Of a stretch of 64,000 nucleotides of DNA, positions 52,071 through 60,774 are shown piece after piece. A program made the position numbers and the translations under genes. The stretch is from positions 124,001-188,000 of the forward strand of contig NZ_LMPV01000009.1 of the NCBI RefSeq assembly GCF_001423965.1. Reading direction: 5' to 3'. Within the stretch, counting starts at the first letter, position 1. Every line of letters begins with the position of its first letter. Under the pieces are notes generated by a model, which did not search any database, was not told the origin of the DNA, and was given only the letters and a program-made list of their open reading frames with translations. The stretch comes from Exiguobacterium sp. Leaf196. Lineage in GTDB: Bacteria > Bacillota > Bacilli > Exiguobacteriales > Exiguobacteriaceae.

Positions 52071-54200
52071 ATGTCAAAAACGATTGAGTTTGATATTGAA
52101 GGGATGACATGTGCCGCCTGTTCCGCTCGGATTGAAAAAGTCCTGAACCGGATGGACGGCGTCGAAGCAACGGTCAACTTACCACTCGAGACGGCTCGTG
52201 TCTCGATTTCTGATGCCTATGATGATCAAGCGATTATCGAAAAAATTCGCAAAATCGGCTACGAGGCCACGGTCAAACAAGCACCACACGCAACAAAATC
52301 GAATCGTCGGATGCTGTATCGCTTCGTCATCGCAACCGTTCTTTCGCTCCCTTTGCTCGCGAGCATGCTGACACATATTCCGAATAGTCCATTCCATCTT
52401 CCATTCTTGATGAATCCGTGGCTACAATTTGCTTTAGCGACACCGGTTCAATTCATCATCGGTGCGCCCTTTTACAGCGGGGCTTATAAAAGCTTACGAA
52501 GCGGGAGTGCTAATATGGATGTCCTTGTCGCGCTCGGGACATCGGCAGCCTATTTCTATTCCGTTGCTGAAATGCTGTTCGTCTCTGATATGCCACACCT
52601 CTACTTTGAGACAAGTGCAATTCTGATTACACTCGTCTTGCTTGGGAAGGTTCTCGAAGACCGTGCGAAACAACAGACGACAGGAGCGATTAAAAGTCTG
52701 CTTTCCTTACAAGCGAAAGAAGCCATCGTTTTGGAAGATGGGCAGGAACGGATCGTTTCAATTGAGGCGATCCAAGCCGGGATGGTGTTACTCGTAAAAC
52801 CCGGAAATAAAATTCCGACAGACGGTATTGTTCGCGCAGGTGATGCGTATCTCGATGAGTCGATGTTGACCGGTGAATCCGTTCCTGTTCATAAGACTGT
52901 TGGCGCATCCGTCATTGGTGGTACGCTGAATACGAACGGTTCCTTACAAATCGAGGCGACAAAGATCGGGCAAGCAACGGTTCTCGCACAAATCATTCGC
53001 GTCGTCGAGCAAGCGCAGACGGAAAAAGCACCAATCCAGCGACAAGCTGATCGGATTTCTGGTGTGTTCGTACCGATCGTCGTCGCCATCGCGCTTCTGA
53101 CGTTAGCCGCTTGGTGGATGTTCACCGGTTCCTTTGCAGAAGCGATTCGTCCTGCCATCGCGGTGCTCGTTATCGCCTGTCCGTGTGCACTCGGGCTTGC
53201 GACACCAACTTCAATCATGGTCGGAACCGGAAAAGGAGCGGAACGAGGGATTCTCTTTAAAGGCGGTGCTCAACTGGAGAACCTTCAACATGTCGATGCT
53301 GTCGTCTTTGATAAGACTGGAACATTGACAGTCGGTCGCCCTGTCGTCGTCGAGACGTTTGGCACGGAGACAGCGCTCGATTTCGCTGCCGCGCTCGAAC
53401 GTCAATCCGAACATCCTCTTGCCCGTGCCATCACAGCAGAGCGGGATGTTGTGTTTGATATCGAACAGTTCCATGTCGAATCAGGACGTGGGATCACGGG
53501 ACAAATCATGGGACATGATTTGATCGTTGGTTCAGCGCGAATGATCCAGGAACGAAACATCGCCCTTCCTGACTGGACGTCACTCGGAGCGACACTCGTG
53601 TATGTCGCCGTCGATGGAGAAGTCGCTGCCGGATATGCCATCCGTGACGCGTTAAAAGATTCAGCGAAAGAAACAATCCAGCGGTTGCGAGAGACTAAGG
53701 ACGTGTATCTCTTGACCGGTGATCGTCGTGAAGTTGCTGATCATCTAGCAGAAGAACTCGGACTTGATCGAGCGTTCGTCTTTGCTGACGTCTTACCTGT
53801 TGAAAAGGCAGATGTCATTCAGTCACTTCAACAAACGAAACGTGTCGCGATGGTCGGAGACGGTATCAATGATGCTCCCGCTCTTGTAACGGCGGACGTC
53901 GGCATCGCGCTCGGCAGCGGCACAGATGTCGCCCTCGAAGCAGCCGACGTGACGTTGCTTGGACACGATTTAAAACAAGTTTTACTTGCGATCGAACTAA
54001 GTGAGCAGACAATGAAAAACATTCGTCAAAATCTCGTTTTCGCACTCGGCTACAATACGATTGGCATCCCTGTTGCTTTTCTTGGTCTGCTTGCTCCATG
54101 GCTTGCGGGCGCCGCCATGGCATTCAGTTCTGTCTCTGTCGTGACGAATGCGTTACGATTAAAACGTACCCCACTATCTGAAGGAGGAACTTCATCATGA
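52071..54200 (+). CDS. copA: Copper-exporting P1B-type ATPase CopA
   Basis: 709 residues. A single N-terminal HMA domain (GMTCAACSAR) instead of the two in many Bacillus CopA; eight helices; the TGES actuator motif; CPC in VIACPCALGLATP; phosphorylated Asp in DKTGTLT; HP of SEHPLARAI; and GDGINDAPAL. The C-terminal YNTIGIP and MAFSSVSVVTNALRL mark the Cu(I) subgroup. It pumps Cu(I) out of the cytosol. TAAGGAGGG precedes the ATG, 13 bases after csoR, and its stop overlaps copZ by four bases. Confidence 0.95.
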   Translation: MSKTIEFDIEGMTCAACSARIEKVLNRMDGVEATVNLPLETARVSISDAYDDQAIIEKIRKIGYEATVKQAPHATKSNRRMLYRFVIATVLSLPLLASMLTHIPNSPFHLPFLMNPWLQFALATPVQFIIGAPFYSGAYKSLRSGSANMDVLVALGTSAAYFYSVAEMLFVSDMPHLYFETSAILITLVLLGKVLEDRAKQQTTGAIKSLLSLQAKEAIVLEDGQERIVSIEAIQAGMVLLVKPGNKIPTDGIVRAGDAYLDESMLTGESVPVHKTVGASVIGGTLNTNGSLQIEATKIGQATVLAQIIRVVEQAQTEKAPIQRQADRISGVFVPIVVAIALLTLAAWWMFTGSFAEAIRPAIAVLVIACPCALGLATPTSIMVGTGKGAERGILFKGGAQLENLQHVDAVVFDKTGTLTVGRPVVVETFGTETALDFAAALERQSEHPLARAITAERDVVFDIEQFHVESGRGITGQIMGHDLIVGSARMIQERNIALPDWTSLGATLVYVAVDGEVAAGYAIRDALKDSAKETIQRLRETKDVYLLTGDRREVADHLAEELGLDRAFVFADVLPVEKADVIQSLQQTKRVAMVGDGINDAPALVTADVGIALGSGTDVALEAADVTLLGHDLKQVLLAIELSEQTMKNIRQNLVFALGYNTIGIPVAFLGLLAPWLAGAAMAFSSVSVVTNALRLKRTPLSEGGTSS

Positions 54201-54403
54201 AAGAAACAACGTTATCTGTTATCGGTATGACATGCAATCACTGTAAAGCGAGTGTCGAATCAGCTTTATCTGAAGTCGAAGGTGTACAACATGCTACTGT
54301 CTCACTGGAACAAAACCAAGTGACGGTACAGCATGAAGACGTTCCTCGTGAGCGCCTCGTCGATGCAATCGAAGAGATCGGCTATGATGTGCCGACTGCT
54401 TAA
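54197..54403 (+). CDS. copZ: Copper chaperone CopZ
   Basis: 68 residues, a single HMA ferredoxin-like fold with GMTCNHCKASVESAL at residues 10-24 and the closing IEEIGYDV. It carries Cu(I) to CopA and CsoR. Start ATG is within the copA stop (ATGA), and AAGGAGG is inside the end of copA. The third gene of the operon, followed by a strong terminator. Confidence 0.95.
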   Translation: MKETTLSVIGMTCNHCKASVESALSEVEGVQHATVSLEQNQVTVQHEDVPRERLVDAIEEIGYDVPTA

Positions 54404-54411
54404 ACATCCAT

Positions 54412-54446
54412 GCCAAACTGCTTCTAACACGCAGTTTGGCTTTTTT
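54412..54446 (+). terminator. Terminator of the csoR-copA-copZ operon
   Basis: 10-bp perfect stem GCCAAACTGC / GCAGTTTGGC with 9-base loop, then TTTTTT. Confidence 0.95.
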
Positions 54447-54489
54447 GTTTTTTGAAAAGCGGGAATATACGGAGTAAGGAGGGGTTCGT

Positions 54490-54714
54490 ATGGTACCGCA
54501 AATCGAATTCGTAGAACACTTCGACGACAACAAAGGAAAACGATTCAAAATCGAACTTTGGAATCTCGGAACCTTCACATTCAGTGCCGAGTCAGCTCGT
54601 GGACCTGTCACCCGTTTCACCTCCATCGATATTCAATTCGTTCAAACCTGCGTTCAACGAATGCGCTCGATCGTGGACGCCAAAAAAGCATTCCAGGAAG
54701 ATCAACCGGTCTAA
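54490..54714 (+). CDS. Hypothetical 74-residue protein
   Basis: Small soluble protein, beta-rich in the first half ([18 protein letters not shown]) and helical in the second ([19 protein letters not shown]). No family recognised. AAGGAGGGG is 6 bases before the ATG, a strong sign that it is translated. Monocistronic between the copZ terminator and the HemAT gene. Confidence 0.65.
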   Translation: MVPQIEFVEHFDDNKGKRFKIELWNLGTFTFSAESARGPVTRFTSIDIQFVQTCVQRMRSIVDAKKAFQEDQPV

Positions 54715-54829
54715 TCCTGTCTTTTTTCATTCTCCTCATGGCACTTGCCATGAGTTTTTTTGTTTCCGGTCAATGTTTTTCAATATTCTCGTCTTTTTTT
54801 CGAAAACCAGTATCGCTTCGTCAAGATGA

Positions 54830-54837
54830 ACCGATAA
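54830..54837 (+). promoter_or_regulatory. Sigma-D-like -10 of the HemAT gene
   Basis: ACCGATAA compares with GCCGATAT; the -35 position 15 bases upstream reads TATC instead of TAAA, so only the -10 is good. Confidence 0.45.
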
Positions 54838-54884
54838 GAAACAGACATCATTTTATTCACATCTTGAGTATTGGAGGCAACTAC

Positions 54885-56186
54885 GTGCGCAATCCTTTTA
54901 AAAGTAAGACTACTTCGGTTTATCAAGCTACAATCGGCTTTCCTGATTCTCATCTCATCACGAAGACGGCAGATCCTGATCTTACATCTCGTCTCGTATA
55001 CATGGGGTATACAGAAGAACAGCTACAGACACTTAAATCGATGGCACCTGTCGTTCAAGGCATCTTAGATGAGGTCCTCGAGCAAGTGCTTGACCATCTA
55101 TTATTGAATCCAGAGATGGCAACGATCGCGAAACAATCATCGACACGCGAACGATTGAAAAAAGTCTTTGCGGACTACTTCACGAGTCTTCTGACAGGAA
55201 ACATGGATGAATCCTTCCTTGCGATGCGGACACGGATGGGACAGACGCATAAACACAACTTCGTTCCCGTCACTTGGTTCATCGCTTCATATGCTGCGTT
55301 TCAGACGTTGTTGATTCCTAAAATCGTCGAACATTATCAGCATGACCCAGCGCAACTGACAACAGCCGTGCTTGCATTGACTCACGCGATGAACTTAGAT
55401 GCTCAAATCGTAACGAGTCAGTACGTCGATTCTCGTCTTCATGAAGTAACGGCAGCGAACGAGTCGCGCCGTCAACTGCTGACAGACGTCGTTCGTGTCA
55501 GTCAAGAAGTCGCAAGCTCCGTCGAACATACGGATCATGCCATCATCGAAACGAGCCGACGTGCTTCACAAGTGTTGGCAGAAACAGATCAGACGGAGCA
55601 GACGAGCCAGCAACTCGTCCAAATGACGATTGCTAACGAACGACAGATGCAACAGATGGAGCAACAATTCGCTCAATCAACACAACAAGTTGGTACTTCG
55701 CTTGAAAGCATCCACGAATTGAAAACGACGTCGGATGAGATCGTCCAGATGACACAAAGCATCGAAGCGATCGCCAATCAAACGAACTTACTCGCGTTAA
55801 ATGCTTCGATTGAAGCAGCCCGCGCCGGTGAACACGGTAAAGGATTCGCTGTCGTAGCGACGGAAGTCCGGAACCTTGCTGAAAATGCCAAGTCATTAAG
55901 TAGCAGCATCAATGGTCTGATTCAAAAGAACAATGGCAACATTACACAACTGGTTTCTCAGATGGAAGACATCACACGCGCCAACACTGCATCTCAGCAA
56001 GAATTACAACAAGTCAAACAAGGAATCCAAACCGTTAAGAGTGAAATGGAAAACTCACTGACGTTGTTTGGTCGTAATAAAGAAAACCTTGGACAAATCG
56101 TCGAGACGATCCAAGGTCTCAGTAAAACGACGCAAGGCTTGACGACACTGACGACGGATCTTGTCGCAGCTTCAGAAACACACTAA
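54885..56186 (+). CDS. hemAT: HemAT-like globin-coupled aerotaxis transducer
   Basis: 433 residues, no membrane segment. Residues 1-175 are a sensor globin: the pattern [20 protein letters not shown] holds the proximal heme His at 122, with the conserved Trp/Tyr of the F-G region. The C-terminal half is a chemoreceptor signalling domain with tip [20 protein letters not shown] and [17 protein letters not shown]. It binds oxygen through heme and signals to CheA for aerotaxis. The start is GTG 54885 behind TGGAGG; longer in-frame starts run back over the previous gene. Confidence 0.9.
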   Translation: MRNPFKSKTTSVYQATIGFPDSHLITKTADPDLTSRLVYMGYTEEQLQTLKSMAPVVQGILDEVLEQVLDHLLLNPEMATIAKQSSTRERLKKVFADYFTSLLTGNMDESFLAMRTRMGQTHKHNFVPVTWFIASYAAFQTLLIPKIVEHYQHDPAQLTTAVLALTHAMNLDAQIVTSQYVDSRLHEVTAANESRRQLLTDVVRVSQEVASSVEHTDHAIIETSRRASQVLAETDQTEQTSQQLVQMTIANERQMQQMEQQFAQSTQQVGTSLESIHELKTTSDEIVQMTQSIEAIANQTNLLALNASIEAARAGEHGKGFAVVATEVRNLAENAKSLSSSINGLIQKNNGNITQLVSQMEDITRANTASQQELQQVKQGIQTVKSEMENSLTLFGRNKENLGQIVETIQGLSKTTQGLTTLTTDLVAASETH

Positions 56187-56238
56187 AAAACAGGTCTCTC
56201 TTTTTCGGTCATAGCCGAAGTGAGAGACCTGTTTTTTT
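56185..56238. terminator. Bidirectional terminator, long stem
   Basis: AAAAAACAGGTCTCTC / GAGAGACCTGTTTTTT with an inner CGG..CCG hairpin. It serves hemAT (+) and the sortase operon (-). Confidence 0.95.
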
Positions 56239-56843
56239 TAATTGTCTTGTTCTGCCGTGACGACAAGACGTTGATCGTACCCTTTTGAGTTTGTAAACGT
56301 ACCAATGCATGAAATGAGCGTCAGTTTGTTCATGACGGTCGCACCAAAGATTGATCCGACTGGTGCTTCATCGACAGGATAGGACATGACGTTCGTCACC
56401 ACGTATGACACCTGTTGTCCTGTTTTCCCTGTCACTTCAATCCGTTGCCCTTTTTTCATCTTGGCTAAATCATAAAAGACAGCAGGTCCCTTTTCATCGT
56501 CTAAATGTCCTGCTAATACGACATTTCCGGTTTGACCGGCTTTCGCACCGTATTTATACCACGCGACTTGATCCGTTTTTTTTGGCACATCCATCCGTCC
56601 TTGCTTATCCTTCCCGACGACTTCGATGTTTGCTTTCACATCGAGCGTCGGAATCATAATACGCGTTGGAATGAATGCTTCTTCGTCCACCATTTCGGAT
56701 GAAGTGGACGAAGAAGACGTCGTTTCAGTTTGTTTTGGTTTTTCCGGCTTTGTAGTACCTGGAGGTGATCCCGATTGGCATCCGGCTAATACGAGTAAGA
56801 GAAGCAGACTACTCTTAAGCGTTTTGTTTACGACGGACGACAT
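56238..56843 (-). CDS. Class F-like sortase with lipoprotein signal
   Basis: 201 residues. The N-terminal SSLLLLLVLAGCQSG is a lipoprotein signal with lipobox VLAGC (Cys22), then a Lys/Pro/Ser/Thr linker to about 57. The sortase fold follows with catalytic H113 (LAGHLDD), C179 (LTLISCIGTF) and R192 (YDQRLVV), plus GRMDVPKKTDQVAWYKYG typical of the small class D/F enzymes. It should join surface proteins to the wall, but from the membrane face via a lipid anchor rather than a helix. The ATG overlaps the DUF4397 gene by 29 bases (TAGGA ribosome site), and that protein carries the likely substrate motif MPDTG. Confidence 0.85.
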   Translation of the reverse strand: MSSVVNKTLKSSLLLLLVLAGCQSGSPPGTTKPEKPKQTETTSSSSTSSEMVDEEAFIPTRIMIPTLDVKANIEVVGKDKQGRMDVPKKTDQVAWYKYGAKAGQTGNVVLAGHLDDEKGPAVFYDLAKMKKGQRIEVTGKTGQQVSYVVTNVMSYPVDEAPVGSIFGATVMNKLTLISCIGTFTNSKGYDQRLVVTAEQDN

Positions 56844-57603
56844 ACGCTGTTCCTACTAACAAGGCAGCTGCTGCTGCGACTGCCCATGGTGTAGCAGAAG
56901 TCGTATCAGCAGAACCACCAAGTCCTGTATCTGGCATTGATGCCATTTCACCGCCATCTGGAATTAAGAGAACATCAAACGCTGGCTCGCCTTCTAGTAA
57001 ACCGATTGCGAGAGCTGTATAGTTTTTGCCACTGTCGAGTTTGACGCCATCAAGTGCTTTGACGACATCCGTTGCGCCTGCAGGGCGGACTTCAAGGTCA
57101 TACGTACCTGCATCGAGTGTACCGTAGTCAGAGACTTTTGAGAATTCAAGGTTGCTAAAGAGTGGGTCTCCACCTTTTGGTGCGACATCAACAGCAGGTG
57201 CATCTGGTGCAAAGTGTGCGACACGGACCATTGATTTGCCGTCTTCGCCTTTGCCGTTGTCTTCCATGACAGCAAGTTTAATATCAGCAAGTTTACCGAT
57301 TGCTGCGACAGAATAGAATTTACCAGCTTCCACATTGAGTGTTTGAGAGAGCACAGGATCTTTTGTTGTTCCTGCAGCGAATACTTCTACTTTATGTTCG
57401 CCAGCTGGTAGTGTGAGGTAATCTGTAACATCTTTGAATTTTGCTCCTGATACGGCTTTTTTGCCATCGACCGCGATATCGACTGCCGGAGCATCTGGTG
57501 AAGCATGAATGACACGAACCATTGCGTCATCTGCTGCGCCTACCGGAAGCACGAATAGTGCAAACAGTAACGTAGCAGTCACAAACGATAAGAGTTTCTT
57601 CAT
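56815..57603 (-). CDS. Cell-wall-sorted protein with two DUF4397 domains
   Basis: 262 residues. Signal peptide 1-23 (cut after VGA). Two DUF4397 domains (about 26-113 and 124-212), each starting MVRVIHASPDAPAVDIAV or MVRVAHFAPDAPAVDVAP. The C-terminus has MPDTGLGG (223-230), a hydrophobic helix, and RRKQNA, an LPXTG-like signal with Met for Leu. It is coupled to the sortase, so it is the presumed substrate. A promoter resembling sigma-B is upstream. Function of DUF4397 is unknown. Confidence 0.88.
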   Translation of the reverse strand: MKKLLSFVTATLLFALFVLPVGAADDAMVRVIHASPDAPAVDIAVDGKKAVSGAKFKDVTDYLTLPAGEHKVEVFAAGTTKDPVLSQTLNVEAGKFYSVAAIGKLADIKLAVMEDNGKGEDGKSMVRVAHFAPDAPAVDVAPKGGDPLFSNLEFSKVSDYGTLDAGTYDLEVRPAGATDVVKALDGVKLDSGKNYTALAIGLLEGEPAFDVLLIPDGGEMASMPDTGLGGSADTTSATPWAVAAAAALLVGTAYVVRRKQNA

Positions 57604-57671
57604 CTTTTTTCCACCTTTCTGATTGTCAAATGTACATCGCTCTCAAACCAATGTTCTTACACTTCAGAATA

Positions 57672-57696
57672 TTTCCGTCGTGGTGACATCTTAAAC
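57672..57696 (-). promoter_or_regulatory. Sigma-B-like promoter of the DUF4397-sortase operon
   Basis: Minus strand: GTTTAA (57696-57691), 13-base spacer, CGGAAA (57677-57672). The -35 is perfect, and the -10 differs from GGGWAW only in the first base. Confidence 0.45.
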
Positions 57697-57726
57697 TTAA
57701 GATACTTCCGTATATGTGTAAAGATT

Positions 57727-57762
57727 TCAGTGTGCTATGAACTTGTTTTGAAAACACACTGA
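57727..57762. terminator. Hairpin with short T run in the gap
   Basis: TCAGTGTG / CACACTGA arms with a 20-base loop, then CCTTCTTTTT. It has no intact gene in front on the plus strand, and it could be an old terminator. Confidence 0.35.
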
Positions 57763-57837
57763 CCTTCTTTTTGTTTTCGAAATAAAATACATAACAAATC
57801 AATTGAAAAGAAGGTTAGTTATGATACAGCCTCGTCA

Positions 57838-58083
57838 CGGTTAAGTGCCTACCTGTCCGTTTTACTTCTGACGTTCTTGAATCCGATGACGAGCGGACAG
57901 GATGCCGTTTTGTTTCTAATCGGTATTTTTCTTGGTTCTGCCACCTGGGGGAGCATCCTGGCAAACATCACACACCTGCTTAAACACCAGATTGCGACGT
58001 CCGTTCTACGCGTCGTCCAATAGACATCTGTCAGTCTGATCATCGGATTCGGTGCATTCGGAGTCGTTCAGTTCTTCTTCTGA
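57838..58083 (+). pseudogene. Remnant of a LysE-family amino-acid exporter
   Basis: One frame reads RLSAYLSVLLLTFLNPM, then FLIGIFLGSATWGSILANIT, HLLKHQIATSVLRVVQ, a TAG stop at 58021, and SLIIGFGAFGVVQFFF up to TGA 58083. These match the LysE family middle NPM motif and C-terminal helices, but the N-terminal half is missing, the middle is shortened, and the frame is interrupted. An ATG at 57821 after GAAGGTTAG is in another frame and closes after seven codons. Together with the hairpin, this is all that the 525-base gap holds. Confidence 0.75.
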
Positions 58084-58088
58084 ACAAA

Positions 58089-58123
58089 ACAAAAGAGACC
58101 GACATCACGTCTGGTCTCCTTTG
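58089..58123. terminator. Terminator between the LysE remnant and speB
   Basis: CAAAAGAGACC / GGTCTCCTTTG stem with small mismatch; T run modest on both strands. Confidence 0.6.
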
Positions 58124-58128
58124 TCTAT

Positions 58129-59001
58129 TTATTTAATGAATCCAATCATCATCTCGCGCAACACTTTTGCTGCTGCGATCGCTGTCATATCCGATTGATC
58201 ATACGCTGGGCATACTTCTACCAAATCAGCTCCGATGACGTCGACGTCTGCTCGTGCAATCATGTGAACGACTTCGAGTAGTTCCTTCGTCGTCACCCCA
58301 CCGATTTCTTGTGTCCCTGTTCCTGGTGCTGCTGACGGATCAAGGACATCGATGTCGATCGTGACGTAGACCTTTTTCCCGGCAAGTGTTGGAAGAACTT
58401 GACGAAGCGGCTCGACGATCTCGTATTTGAAAAGGTTGTAGCCTGACGTCTTCGCCCATTCGAACTCTTCTTTCATCCCCGAACGGATTCCGAACGAATA
58501 GCAGTTCTCCGGTCCGATCAAGTTCGCGATTTTCTTGAGTGGCGTCGAGTGTGACAACGGCTCACCTTCGTACTCGTCACGCAAGTCCGTATGCGCATCA
58601 AAGTGAAGCACAACAAAATCATCATAGTGTTTATCGAACGCTTTGACGACTGGCCACGTGACTAAATGTTCGCCACCCATACCGAGCGGGAACTTGCCTG
58701 CTGCCAGTAATGAATCGACGTATTCTTCAATCATATCAAGTGATCTTTGTGCATTCCCGAATGGTAACGGGATATCTCCCGCGTCAAACAACTTCGCGTC
58801 GGCGATGTCGCCATCTAAGTACGGGCTATATTCTTCTAAACCAAGTGAGACTTCACGGATACGTGCCGGACCGAATCGTGAACCGGGACGGAAACTGACC
58901 GTCCAGTCCATCGGCATGCCGTATAAAATTCCTTTTGCATCCTCGTGAGTCGGTTGACTCGCGATAAAGACTTTTCCTGAATATGCTTCATCAAAACGCA
59001 T
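58129..59001 (-). CDS. speB: Agmatinase (ureohydrolase family)
   Basis: 290 residues. Mn-binding motifs are intact: GGEHLVTWP, VLHFDAHTDLRDEYEG and VTIDIDVLDPSAAPGTGT. The family also covers arginase and formiminoglutamase; agmatinase is preferred from the neighbouring spermidine synthase and the Bacillus speE-speB order. It makes putrescine and urea from agmatine. The ATG at 59001 follows GGGGGA at 8 bases; an in-frame start at 59040 has no site. Confidence 0.92.
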   Translation of the reverse strand: MRFDEAYSGKVFIASQPTHEDAKGILYGMPMDWTVSFRPGSRFGPARIREVSLGLEEYSPYLDGDIADAKLFDAGDIPLPFGNAQRSLDMIEEYVDSLLAAGKFPLGMGGEHLVTWPVVKAFDKHYDDFVVLHFDAHTDLRDEYEGEPLSHSTPLKKIANLIGPENCYSFGIRSGMKEEFEWAKTSGYNLFKYEIVEPLRQVLPTLAGKKVYVTIDIDVLDPSAAPGTGTQEIGGVTTKELLEVVHMIARADVDVIGADLVEVCPAYDQSDMTAIAAAKVLREMMIGFIK

Positions 59002-59057
59002 GATCCATTCCCCCTGTTCATTGGTCGTTTGCTGCTGCAAACGCCTCTTTACCTGAC

Positions 59058-59092
59058 AACAGAGCGATTTCGAAGATCGAAACCGCTCTGTT
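59058..59092 (-). other. Perfect hairpin between speE and speB
   Basis: AACAGAGCG and CGCTCTGTT arms (59058-59066, 59084-59092) with an inner TTTCGA/TCGAAA pair, one mismatch between. On the minus strand no T run follows, so it may be a processing or attenuation hairpin rather than a terminator. Confidence 0.5.
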
Positions 59093-59115
59093 CATGTGTG
59101 CTATAGTGACTGAAC

Positions 59116-59958
59116 TCAGCCGTTCGTTAAATCTTTAACGAACTTCGGAAGCGCGAAAGCTGCCGTGTGAAGCTCAGGCGTGTAATACTTCGTATCGATC
59201 TCGTGGAAACGCTCTGGTGCGACAGCAAGCGGATCGTGTTTCTTTGATCCGATCGTAAACGTCCAAAGACCACTTGGATATGTCGGAACGTTAGCGATGT
59301 AGAGCTTCGTGATCGGGAAGATTTCTTTGACGTCGCGTTGAACATCACGGATCAAGTCTGGTGTGAACCATGGGTTATCCGATTGTGCGACGAAAATACC
59401 GTCTTCTTTTAATGCTTTTGAAATACCAGAGTAGAAGCCTTTCGTGAACAAGTTGACCGCTGGACCAACTGGTTCTGTCGAATCGACCATGATGACATCA
59501 TACTCGTTTTCTGCTTCTGCGATATGCATGAATCCATCCCCAACGATGACTTCGACGCGTGCATCGTCCAATCCACCTGCGATGTTCGGGAGGTATTTTT
59601 TCGAATACTCGATGACTTTTCCGTCGATTTCAACCAAAACAGCTTTTTCGACGGACGGGTGTTTCAAGACTTCACGGATGACTCCGCCGTCTCCTCCACC
59701 AACGACCAGAACCGATTTTGGATTCGGGTGTGTGAACAATGGGACGTGCGCGACCATCTCGTGGTAAACGAACTCGTCCTTATCTGTCGTCATGACCATT
59801 CCGTCAAGTAACAACATCGTACCGAACTCGTCCGTTTCAACCATCTCTAGGCGTTGAAACTCCGTTTGTTCGCTCTCATAAACGTGGTTGACACGGAATG
59901 TGATACCGTAATCTTCCGTTTGGTGTTCCGTGAACCATAACTTTAATTTTTGTTCCAT
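59116..59958 (-). CDS. speE: Spermidine synthase
   Basis: 280 residues. Aminopropyltransferase motifs: [54 protein letters not shown] and the gate region [11 protein letters not shown]. It transfers aminopropyl from decarboxylated AdoMet to putrescine. Order speE-speB on one strand fits the Bacillus polyamine operon. The ribosome site AAGGGG is 13 bases before the ATG, rather far. Confidence 0.95.
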   Translation of the reverse strand: MEQKLKLWFTEHQTEDYGITFRVNHVYESEQTEFQRLEMVETDEFGTMLLLDGMVMTTDKDEFVYHEMVAHVPLFTHPNPKSVLVVGGGDGGVIREVLKHPSVEKAVLVEIDGKVIEYSKKYLPNIAGGLDDARVEVIVGDGFMHIAEAENEYDVIMVDSTEPVGPAVNLFTKGFYSGISKALKEDGIFVAQSDNPWFTPDLIRDVQRDVKEIFPITKLYIANVPTYPSGLWTFTIGSKKHDPLAVAPERFHEIDTKYYTPELHTAAFALPKFVKDLTNG

Positions 59959-60102
59959 TTGCGATAGAACCCCTTTCTTTCATCAAGACAAAAGTTGTTC
60001 GTATGCGAGTGGCGTTTACGGCGCTTCTTAATCATACAAATGCGAGTATACCGAATTTCGAAAGAAACTTCTATATAATTTGAAAATTTTTGTCTTCCGT
60101 GT

Positions 60103-60774
60103 TTATTCGACGAACGTTACGATTTCATCAAGCGGGCGACGTTGCTTATCACGTTTCGGTTCGTCTGCCCGGTAACCAAATGCGACCATGACCGGAACCG
60201 TAAAAACAGAACGATCGAGCAGTCCACGACCGCCGAGTAATTGCTCGACTGCTTGTTGGTCAAACCCTTCGATTGGACAGGAGTCAATCCCGATTTGTGC
60301 TGCTGTCGACATCATGTTTCCGAGTGCAATATAGGCTTGTTTCGCTGCCCAGTCTTCCATCGCTTTCGGGTTATGACCGATCGCGAAATCCTCCTTTAAA
60401 AACAGACCGTATCGCTTCGTCCGTCCGGCTTTCGCTTCTTCAGATAGACCAAGGAAATCCATCATCTGCGTAACATGCGGTCCATCTATCTGCATTTGTT
60501 CTCCTGTCCGAGCGAGGAACAAGACGAAATGACTCGCTGTCGGTAATTGTCCTTGTGCGCCCCAAGAAATTTCTTTAAGCGCTTCACGGATTTCTGGATT
60601 TTGAATGACGAGCATGTTCCATGGCTCATAACCGAACGAGCTTGGTGACAGACGCGCCGTTTCCAAGATAAAACGGAAATCCTCTTCTGGGATCATTTGA
60701 CCGTTAAATGCCTTTGTGGCATGACGAGATTGAAATGCTTCGAGAATCGCTTGCTTTTGTTGTTGTTTTCTCAT
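60103..60774 (-). CDS. Nitroreductase family NAD(P)H-dependent oxidoreductase
   Basis: 223 residues of the FMN nitroreductase fold: SRHATKAFNGQMI (FMN phosphate Arg/Lys), LSPSSFGYEPWNMLVI, the central AAKQAYIALGNMMSTAAQIGIDSCPIEGF and the C-terminal VAFGYRADEPKRDKQR. Resembles the YfkO/NfsB group, which reduces nitro compounds and quinones as a dimer. AAAGGAGG precedes the ATG. Monocistronic. Confidence 0.9.
   Translation of the reverse strand: MRKQQQKQAILEAFQSRHATKAFNGQMIPEEDFRFILETARLSPSSFGYEPWNMLVIQNPEIREALKEISWGAQGQLPTASHFVLFLARTGEQMQIDGPHVTQMMDFLGLSEEAKAGRTKRYGLFLKEDFAIGHNPKAMEDWAAKQAYIALGNMMSTAAQIGIDSCPIEGFDQQAVEQLLGGRGLLDRSVFTVPVMVAFGYRADEPKRDKQRRPLDEIVTFVE

Noticed and set aside
54460-54465. 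GGGAAT before the 74-residue protein as sigma-B -10
   Set aside because: The upstream bases are a T run of the copZ terminator without a GTTT at proper spacing.
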